Notes under the pieces: generated by a model | The model's input: only the letters and a program-made list of their open reading frames with translations | Databases searched by the model: none | Told to the model about the DNA's origin: nothing | Program-made: the position numbers and the translations under genes | Part shown: piece after piece, positions 29,651-36,070 of the stretch | How positions within the stretch are numbered: position 1 is the stretch's first letter | Layout of the letters: each line of letters starts with the position of its first letter | DNA from: a virus | DNA: 36,070 nt | IMG/VR virus record: IMGVR_UViG_3300001533_001671 | Coordinates: 1 to 36,070 of that record | Strand: one strand, 5' to 3'

Positions 29651-31311
29651 TGTTGTTTCAAGGTTTTACAGGTGGTGGGGGCGGTGGAGGCTCCGTAAAA
29701 ATTCAGGATGAGGGTGTTGATGTAGTTTCCGCAGCCAGCACTTTGAATTTTGTTGGGGCACAAGTACAAGCTACTGGGTCGGGGGGTTTAGTTACCATTC
29801 AAGTACCACCTTCTACAGACCCCTCACATTTTAATTCTTTAGATGGAAATACCTCACCAATTCCCTCAGATACTCCTGTTGTCGATAGGAAATTATCGGA
29901 TTCTTTAGGAACATTTGATTTTGGTGATTGGGTTGCTGGTGATACTATTCCGACTACTAACACCACACCCATTACTTATTCTACAGGCAGTGCATTTCTT
30001 ATCGCTGATAACACATCCACTACTTTTACAGTAGAAGTTTTAGGTGATGATGACACTACTGTTTTAGCAACACATCAAATTACTTTAACTGGAAATACTG
30101 ATGTAACTTCTGATAATATCCAAATTCAAATAACAGATTTTAACACACAAGGAACAGCTTATAAATGTGTTGCTTCTGTTTCTATTGATATTGCTACAGT
30201 GTTAGGGAATTCCGGTAGATTTTCTGTTGTTATGACTCACGATGATGATGGTACACCTTACACATTTGAGCAAAGAAACATTTTCTATGATGATAATGAT
30301 ACTGCAATTTCTATGTCTGACCCTACTTGGTCAGAAAATGCACCTGTTTTATTTACCTCCTCTGGTGTGAGTTTTTATGGTTCTGGTTCTACATTTAATG
30401 TATCTTTACCCAATATTGATAATACTAATGTTGACACATATAAAATAAGTATGTTTACAATACAGAATTCCTTAGCAGGTTTACCTACTTTAACGTTAGG
30501 CCCATCAGATTTAACTGGTTGGACTAATGCTTATAATAATACTGGAGCTTCTTACAGTAAAGCAGATTGGACTATAAATGTAAATAATGTATTTCTAAAA
30601 GACGCTAATGTTGTTCAGGCTAGATGGAATGATTGGGTAGCTAATACTTTGCAGGATTCTTCATCAAAAAATTTGTTAGTGGCTAGTTATGTAAATAATG
30701 CTACTAGAAACTTTGAAGATTTTAGAAATGAAACTAGGCGATTTGAATCAGATTTAAGCACTTCGTGGGATTCTTCTATAGCCCTAGATACAATTGATAG
30801 TGGTACTGGTTTACAGGTTTTAGGCTCTAAGTTGATCTATCCACAAGAAGATTTTACTATTTATGATAATCCTACAACAGCTACTCAACCAGATTATTCT
30901 ACGGAAACTGGAAGTAAAGTTTATTATACAGAATTTAATCACCCATTAACTTCTCATAGCAATGGTATTTTTATGTTTAGTGCTACTGGATTAGCTGAGG
31001 CTAATATTACTGATGAGAGTTTTAATATAGAAGTTTCTTTGGATGGTACTGATTGGTTCGATGTAACTGAGCCTTATCCTGGAGGTTCTATTGGTAATGG
31101 TGATGGCTGTAGAATTGATGAAGGAATCTATCATTTAGATTCTACCACTAAAAGATTACGATTTACTTTAGGGACTGGAAAATTCACAGGTTCTGATAGT
31201 GGTGATTTATCTAATGGTGGTTATGGGTTGTGGGTAAGAATTATCTATGACGACTCTGTTAATGGAAAAGCCATAGAAATTGATTCAATTGAAATAACTG
31301 ATTGGGTATAA
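29650..31311 (+). CDS. Tail fibre/appendage protein with Gly-rich N-terminus
   Basis: This is a 553-residue protein. Near the N-terminus a poly-Gly stretch is followed by IQDEGVDVVSAASTLNFVGAQV and GGLVTIQVP, a segment pattern I recognise from the N-terminal attachment or connector part of many phage fibre proteins. The remainder is a long series of Ser/Thr/Asp-rich beta repeats without enzyme motifs, ending in EIDSIEITDWV. The start overlaps the preceding stop. It is probably a virion adsorption or baseplate-wedge-associated protein; which one is not clear. Confidence 0.7.
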   Translation: MLFQGFTGGGGGGGSVKIQDEGVDVVSAASTLNFVGAQVQATGSGGLVTIQVPPSTDPSHFNSLDGNTSPIPSDTPVVDRKLSDSLGTFDFGDWVAGDTIPTTNTTPITYSTGSAFLIADNTSTTFTVEVLGDDDTTVLATHQITLTGNTDVTSDNIQIQITDFNTQGTAYKCVASVSIDIATVLGNSGRFSVVMTHDDDGTPYTFEQRNIFYDDNDTAISMSDPTWSENAPVLFTSSGVSFYGSGSTFNVSLPNIDNTNVDTYKISMFTIQNSLAGLPTLTLGPSDLTGWTNAYNNTGASYSKADWTINVNNVFLKDANVVQARWNDWVANTLQDSSSKNLLVASYVNNATRNFEDFRNETRRFESDLSTSWDSSIALDTIDSGTGLQVLGSKLIYPQEDFTIYDNPTTATQPDYSTETGSKVYYTEFNHPLTSHSNGIFMFSATGLAEANITDESFNIEVSLDGTDWFDVTEPYPGGSIGNGDGCRIDEGIYHLDSTTKRLRFTLGTGKFTGSDSGDLSNGGYGLWVRIIYDDSVNGKAIEIDSIEITDWV

Positions 31312-31322
31312 GAGGTATTAAC

Positions 31323-31484
31323 ATGGAAATAAAAGATATTAAAGTAATTGAAGGTAAAACCGGTGATGAGAAGCTCATGGTGTTTTACATTGGTGATAAC
31401 TTAACACAAGGGTATAGAATGAGAAAAGAGCAATTGGCTTCTTTATTTTCTCAACTAAAAATACTTTTCAAAGATGAGTCCTAA
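31323..31484 (+). CDS. Small protein between fibre genes (53 residues)
   Basis: ATG 31323 has AAGAGG ten bases upstream; a TTG at 31302 in the same frame lies within the previous gene. The protein is mixed alpha/beta (DIKVIEGKTGDEKLMVFYIGD). It sits between two large fibre genes on one transcript and may be a chaperone or small structural piece, but no family is recognised. Confidence 0.55.
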   Translation: MEIKDIKVIEGKTGDEKLMVFYIGDNLTQGYRMRKEQLASLFSQLKILFKDES

Positions 31485-31506
31485 AAACTAGGGGGGTCAG
31501 AGCTTT

Positions 31507-33174
31507 ATGCCTTTTTCTGATAATAAACAATTAAAATCGGCCTTTTTTCATTCTTTGTCAAAAGTTCAAACAAACATTACTCAAAATCCTTATGAATCTT
31601 CATATAAGTCGGGTCATTCAGTATTTGATTTAGATGTTTTTTCTGAGCCAGTTCCTTATGCTGTAGATACGGTGGCTGCTGATGCTAATGTTTCTAATTA
31701 CCCAACTAGGTTAGCCAAGTATTCATTAAACGCCTTAACTATGGTACCTGGTTCTAATGGACAAGCTTATTATTTAGATGTAGCTGGAACTTACGTGAAG
31801 CCTTTCATAAATCCTGTTGATATTCCAGCTTCTGATGGCACACCTTCTTTTGGATATGATGTAAGGTTATATAAAGAAGATGGTACTAGAGTATTCCCAA
31901 CACAAGGCAACTGGAACGTTGATTTCTATGGCGGTATTATCCTATTTGATGTGGGTTATACACCCGCTGATTTAGGTTGGGGAACCCCTAAAATAACTTG
32001 TTACGTTTATGTAGGAAAGAATTTAAGAGACTCTTTAGCTGGGATAGTTGGTGGAACCACTTTTCAAGACCCTGTGTTATCCAAAGATAATTTTGACCCT
32101 TCTTTATTATCACCAAGTGAAGGGGATCGGCAAGTAGTAGGTGGGGAAAGTTATGCTATACTTTCTACAGACTTAGGAAATAATACATTTACTGTATCTG
32201 GTGATCAAACTACTATTTTTGTAAATGGTCAACAGTTTTTAGTTAGAGAATCTTCTAATGACGGGCAGTATACAGTAGACTCCTCTACATTTGATACAAC
32301 TAATACCATTATTACAGTTCAGGAACCTATAGTTAATCCCGTAGTCCTGCAAGGAAACATTAAATATGCTTATGGTGATTGGAATGGTAAAGTAAATTAC
32401 ATATCGACATATAAAAGCGGGGTTTGGGCGTCTGAGGTTGCTGAAAAAGGGTATGTTTTATATGTAAATGATGTTAATAAACTTCACAATTATAATGGTT
32501 TAGATTGGGTGGATATTGGATCATCTTCTTCTGCCGATGCAATACAGACAGATGATACTAATTTTAATTATTTTTTAACAGCCACAGAAACAGATGTACA
32601 ATTAGCATTAGATAAACTAGATAAAGTATTATTTGAGGCTAATAGAGTATATAGAGAATCTACTGATTTCACTCCAACAGAATATGGTTTATATGTTGTA
32701 GATACTACTGGTGGGGACGTTACAATTACTTTACCAGAAATTACTGGTGTATCAGATGAACACGTTCTAATGGAGTTTATCAATACTGGCACTAATTCAA
32801 TTATATTTACAACAACACAAAATATTAACGGTGCTGTTGGGGATATTACTCTTTCTACTACGTATGAAAAAGTATCTGTAGTTTCTGAGTGGAATGGGGC
32901 TTCTGGTGAATGGTTTTATGTAAGAACTAAACAGATTACAGAGATTTTAAATTCTGAATCTTATGAGCATTTGGATTTAACTACTGGGGTTACTACTTAT
33001 GCTTTAACCTCAGCACCAATATTACCATTGAAAAGTAAAGTGTTCCTCAATGGCGTTAAAATATCTCGGGATAATGCAGAATATACCTTTTCTGGAAGTA
33101 GTATAGTGTTAAATGAAACTAATCTTGATTTACTTTTAGAAACCGGAATGGAACTGGAACTTTATTATTACTAA
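31507..33174 (+). CDS. Tail fibre/baseplate protein
   Basis: This is a 555-residue protein with RBS GGGGGT before ATG 31507. Visible phage-fibre signatures are TATETDVQLALDKLDKV (the 'T..DVQ.ALD.LD' connector found before fibre tips) and a C-terminal domain beginning near THYDLTTGVT-like sequence (LTTGVTTYALTSAP), with KVFLNGVKIS and a terminal LYYY strand. Such C-termini form beta-sandwich tips. No enzyme motif is seen. The large fibre gene at 33194 follows directly. Confidence 0.75.
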   Translation: MPFSDNKQLKSAFFHSLSKVQTNITQNPYESSYKSGHSVFDLDVFSEPVPYAVDTVAADANVSNYPTRLAKYSLNALTMVPGSNGQAYYLDVAGTYVKPFINPVDIPASDGTPSFGYDVRLYKEDGTRVFPTQGNWNVDFYGGIILFDVGYTPADLGWGTPKITCYVYVGKNLRDSLAGIVGGTTFQDPVLSKDNFDPSLLSPSEGDRQVVGGESYAILSTDLGNNTFTVSGDQTTIFVNGQQFLVRESSNDGQYTVDSSTFDTTNTIITVQEPIVNPVVLQGNIKYAYGDWNGKVNYISTYKSGVWASEVAEKGYVLYVNDVNKLHNYNGLDWVDIGSSSSADAIQTDDTNFNYFLTATETDVQLALDKLDKVLFEANRVYRESTDFTPTEYGLYVVDTTGGDVTITLPEITGVSDEHVLMEFINTGTNSIIFTTTQNINGAVGDITLSTTYEKVSVVSEWNGASGEWFYVRTKQITEILNSESYEHLDLTTGVTTYALTSAPILPLKSKVFLNGVKISRDNAEYTFSGSSIVLNETNLDLLLETGMELELYYY

Positions 33175-33193
33175 ACGTAGGGGGCTTATATAA

Positions 33194-36070
33194 ATGGCGA
33201 AAATATTTCAATCACAGATAAAAGACTTAACAACTCAATTAAATACTGAAAGGATTAAACTTAATACTACAGTATCAAATCCTTCTTATGAGGAGGGGTT
33301 ATTATTTTATGATCAAGATACAAAAGCCCCCTCTTTCTATAATGAAGAATCAGACGTCACTTTTAATTTATCTTCTGAAGTCCCTATTTGTGTTTTTAAT
33401 GACAGTGGTGCTGATATCCCTAATGGAAAAGTTGTTTATCCTACGGGTTATGATAATACTACAGGGTTACCTACAATTGGTATTGCTGATGCTAGGGATA
33501 AAGATAAGTGTAGACTTGTAGGAATGACTACTCATAGCATTGAAAACGGTACTACTGGATATGTAACTAGATTAGGTAAAGTTAATGGTATTGATACAAC
33601 TGGACTTACTGATATTGTTTATCTTACAAGTGATGGTAGTGGGGATGTTACAAATGTACGTCCTGATGATGGTAGTTTTGAGGTTATTATAGGGGCTGTA
33701 GGAAAGGTTGATGCTGTTGATGGTAGTATTGTGGTTGACCCTAATGTAGCACACTTAACAGTTGAAGTAACTGATACAAACGGGTTTCCCCCGGATCAAA
33801 GAACAGGAACTACTTTAACATGGGATGATGGAACTAGAACTTTAGAAATAGCCCCTGTTGGAACTGATTTTCATTTTTATGAATTGGGGGAAAAGTTTGA
33901 GAAAGATTCTGCTGAAAGTATTCAGATTGATGATGTATCTGGACAACATATAATTTATTATACCAATGGGGTTTTATCTAAAACGACTAACCCCTCTGAT
34001 GCTCAAATAGAAACTATTATTTTACAAAATGCTATTGTTGCATTCATTTACTGGAATGCTGTATCGGGGGAAGCGATTATTGTTCAGGATGAAAGGCATG
34101 GTATATCTATGTCACCAAATACCCATCTTTATTTACATAAAACCCAAGGGGCAAAATACCTAACTGGTTTAGCATTAGAAAACTTTGTTATTGGTAATGG
34201 TAGTTTAGCTTCCCATGCACAGTTTGGAAATACGTCTGGTGGTATTGCGGATGAGGATTTAGATCATAGTATTTTAGCTGTAGCAAGTACCACAGGATTA
34301 ACTTATTTATATCGTGGGGATTCTGATGAAAAGTGGTATAAAGGTACTAATGCTGGATATTCTTTTCCAGTGGGGTCAACACCTTTACCACAATATAATG
34401 AGTTTACTGGGGCAGCCTGGCAACTAACTGAAATTACAAGTGGTAATTACCTTAATTTACATATATTTGCGGATGGTAATATTGATGGTGAATTGTTTGC
34501 AATAGTAGGTACGGTAGAATATACTAAACTACAAGATGCTACGTCGGGGCAAGCCGATGAAATTACTACAATTTTAGGTAATTTACCATTACCTGAATTT
34601 GTATTGATTGGTTCTGTTATTATTGAAGGAAAAACCTCTTTTACCAATGCAGTACAAGCTAGGGTTGTTTTGAATGATAATGACGAAGAATATACTAATT
34701 GGACAGTAAGTGAATTATCGGGGGGACAAGCCCCTTCTAATCATAATGCCTTAGCAGGATTACAATTAGTTGATTCTGGTGTGACATGGGGCCATATCAA
34801 TAATCTAGCCCAAACTCTCTATGGGCCTAAAACCTTTAATGACAATGTAGTAATGAATGGTGATTTAACCGTTAATGGAACTACTACTATAATCAATACA
34901 GAAACATTAGAGGTTGAAGATAAAAATATCACTATGGGTAGTGTAACTACACCTACTGATATTACCGCCGATGGTGGTGGTATCACCCTTTTAGGTGATA
35001 CTAATAAAACCTTTAATTGGATAAGTGCTACAGAGGCGTGGACTTCTTCTGAAAACATGGATATAGATGGGCATTTAATACTTCAACAAATTACTGCCCC
35101 GGCAGATACCTCTAATAAACTATATAATGTTGGTGGGGGACTTTATTGGGGGGATAGTAAATTAGATGTTAATTTAAGTAATGTTGCTTATTTGGATCAA
35201 GTTAACACTTTCTCAGAAACTCAAAAAATTCCTTCAATAACCCCCTCGGCTGATTCTACAACAGCTTTTCAAATATTTAAGGCTGATGGCACAACAGATA
35301 TAATGACGGTTGATAGCACTAATAATAGATTTGGATTTGGAACGAATATTCCCAATTATAAAGTACATTTTCACGAAAATAGCACAGGTGCAAACTGGTT
35401 ACAATTTACTAACACCGACACAGGGACAGCAACAACAGATGGATTTGTTATAGGTATAGATGCAAATGAAAATGCAACATTTAGAAACAGGGAAGATACG
35501 AGTATAATTTTTCACACTAATGATATGTTGAGAACTGTTATAACAAACGATGGTGAGTTATTCCATACTGGTAATGTAATGTCAAGACCAATAACAGATA
35601 ATACAGACGCTGTACAATTCAGAAGAGAAGACAATACAACAATATTTAATATTGACACTACAAATGATGAAGCGATAATAAACGCAAAACTAGAAGTGTA
35701 TAGTGGAAAAATTATGTTTGATGAGTGGGGTGGTGATTGCTCTTTTGTTGTCAATGATGGTGCTGATAATAACGTTGTAGCAGGTTATTCGCCTGACGAA
35801 ACAAAATATATTTATGGTGGTGGAGAAATCCTGCACGACGCATCTATCGGGACAACTTTATACAAAAAATTGACTGTAGATACTGGTGGCATAGATATAA
35901 TAACAAGTGGTAACACATACTTAACTCTTGATGATGAGACATACAGTCGAGGTATAGGGAGGCGAGGAGACAGGGCAGATTGGTTCACTTTCTATATGTC
36001 ATCGGGAAGATTTAGATTTGCAGGGACAAATGATGGTAGTTCTGGTAGTGAAATAGCCGCATTTACTTCA
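33194..36070 (+). CDS. Large tail fibre protein, 3' truncated by the window end
   Basis: ATG 33194, behind AGGGGG, opens 959 codons with no stop to base 36070. The protein has a short helical N-terminus (AKIFQSQIKDLTTQLNTER), several beta domains, and the motif SNHNALAGLQL with WGHI typical of fibre connectors. Near residue 556 comes GDLTVNGTTTIINTETLEVEDKNI, a known fibre repeat block of T4-like and related phages (written here as GDLTVNGTTT and LEVEDKNITMG). A later FGFGTNIPNYKVHF is related to the GIGT-P-KLHV tip motif. A terminal chaperone or peptidase domain may follow outside. Codon and base composition change near 35220. Confidence 0.85.
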   Translation, partial: MAKIFQSQIKDLTTQLNTERIKLNTTVSNPSYEEGLLFYDQDTKAPSFYNEESDVTFNLSSEVPICVFNDSGADIPNGKVVYPTGYDNTTGLPTIGIADARDKDKCRLVGMTTHSIENGTTGYVTRLGKVNGIDTTGLTDIVYLTSDGSGDVTNVRPDDGSFEVIIGAVGKVDAVDGSIVVDPNVAHLTVEVTDTNGFPPDQRTGTTLTWDDGTRTLEIAPVGTDFHFYELGEKFEKDSAESIQIDDVSGQHIIYYTNGVLSKTTNPSDAQIETIILQNAIVAFIYWNAVSGEAIIVQDERHGISMSPNTHLYLHKTQGAKYLTGLALENFVIGNGSLASHAQFGNTSGGIADEDLDHSILAVASTTGLTYLYRGDSDEKWYKGTNAGYSFPVGSTPLPQYNEFTGAAWQLTEITSGNYLNLHIFADGNIDGELFAIVGTVEYTKLQDATSGQADEITTILGNLPLPEFVLIGSVIIEGKTSFTNAVQARVVLNDNDEEYTNWTVSELSGGQAPSNHNALAGLQLVDSGVTWGHINNLAQTLYGPKTFNDNVVMNGDLTVNGTTTIINTETLEVEDKNITMGSVTTPTDITADGGGITLLGDTNKTFNWISATEAWTSSENMDIDGHLILQQITAPADTSNKLYNVGGGLYWGDSKLDVNLSNVAYLDQVNTFSETQKIPSITPSADSTTAFQIFKADGTTDIMTVDSTNNRFGFGTNIPNYKVHFHENSTGANWLQFTNTDTGTATTDGFVIGIDANENATFRNREDTSIIFHTNDMLRTVITNDGELFHTGNVMSRPITDNTDAVQFRREDNTTIFNIDTTNDEAIINAKLEVYSGKIMFDEWGGDCSFVVNDGADNNVVAGYSPDETKYIYGGGEILHDASIGTTLYKKLTVDTGGIDIITSGNTYLTLDDETYSRGIGRRGDRADWFTFYMSSGRFRFAGTNDGSSGSEIAAFTS

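Noticed and set aside
33288-33521. 77-codon ORF in another frame of the large fibre gene
   Set aside because: It is fully inside a much longer, motif-bearing frame.
1-36070. CRISPR arrays, insertion sequences, group I introns, integrase and stop-codon reassignment
   Set aside because: No spaced direct repeats, transposase motifs, intron-split genes or integrase motifs were seen, and TAA, TAG and TGA all end recognisable genes.

Overview
The window is part of a lytic-type, tailed double-stranded DNA phage genome with low G+C content. It carries a complete replication and recombination gene set of its own, plus virion appendage genes at both edges. No terminase, portal, capsid or integrase gene is visible, so the genome extends beyond the window. 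An anaerobically encoded ribonucleotide reductase system (NrdD, NrdG and two redoxins) points to an anaerobic or facultative host. Strong Shine-Dalgarno sites, frequent TTG and GTG starts, and consensus sigma70-type promoters with 17-bp spacers show that host-type expression signals are used. The host phylum cannot be fixed from the sequence. All three stop codons are used normally.

Layout. 1-1497: end of a tail or receptor-binding protein with Asp-box repeats, and a small partner. 1551-3507: two membrane proteins. 3570-3992: an Hsp20 chaperone with its own promoter, ended by a bidirectional terminator. 4025-8308 (minus strand): one tightly overlapped operon driven by a perfect promoter, holding a winged-helix replication-initiator-like protein, a Rad50/SbcC-like ATPase split into two genes, the Mre11/SbcD-like nuclease and two small proteins. 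8309-8496: divergent promoter hub. 8497-17380 (plus): membrane protein with a C-terminal helix-turn-helix, two unknowns, primase, SNF2-like helicase, DnaB-like helicase, a small HExxH protein and a family A DNA polymerase fused to a 4-Cys uracil-DNA-glycosylase-like domain. 17422-19234: accessory stretch with a frameshifted endonuclease remnant, a lytic transglycosylase and small or broken ORFs. 19231-22008: redoxins, NrdG and NrdD. 22013-25553: secreted protein, tRNAs, an RNA ligase, an unusual 78-nt tmRNA-like RNA and a MazG-like pyrophosphohydrolase. 25560-29056: small unknowns, then a T4-like recombination set (UvsY-like mediator, gp32-like SSB, RecA/UvsX). 29104-36070: a perfect promoter, a leader ORF and an intrinsic terminator, then tail-fibre genes, the last one running off the window.

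How the parts work together. Initiator, primase, two helicases, polymerase and SSB form a near self-sufficient replisome. Rad50/Mre11 would resect ends for RecA, UvsY and SSB. NrdDG and MazG shape the dNTP pool. The tRNAs, RNA ligase and tmRNA-like RNA form a translation and RNA-repair cluster.

The most striking element is at 24954-25031. It is an RNA with the acceptor stem (including G3-U70 and A73), the D-loop analogue, the GGAC junction and the T-arm of a bacterial tmRNA. The tag-coding region and pseudoknots are replaced by one short hairpin. It lies directly behind an RNA ligase gene and looks like a phage mini-tmRNA made of the tRNA-like domain only.
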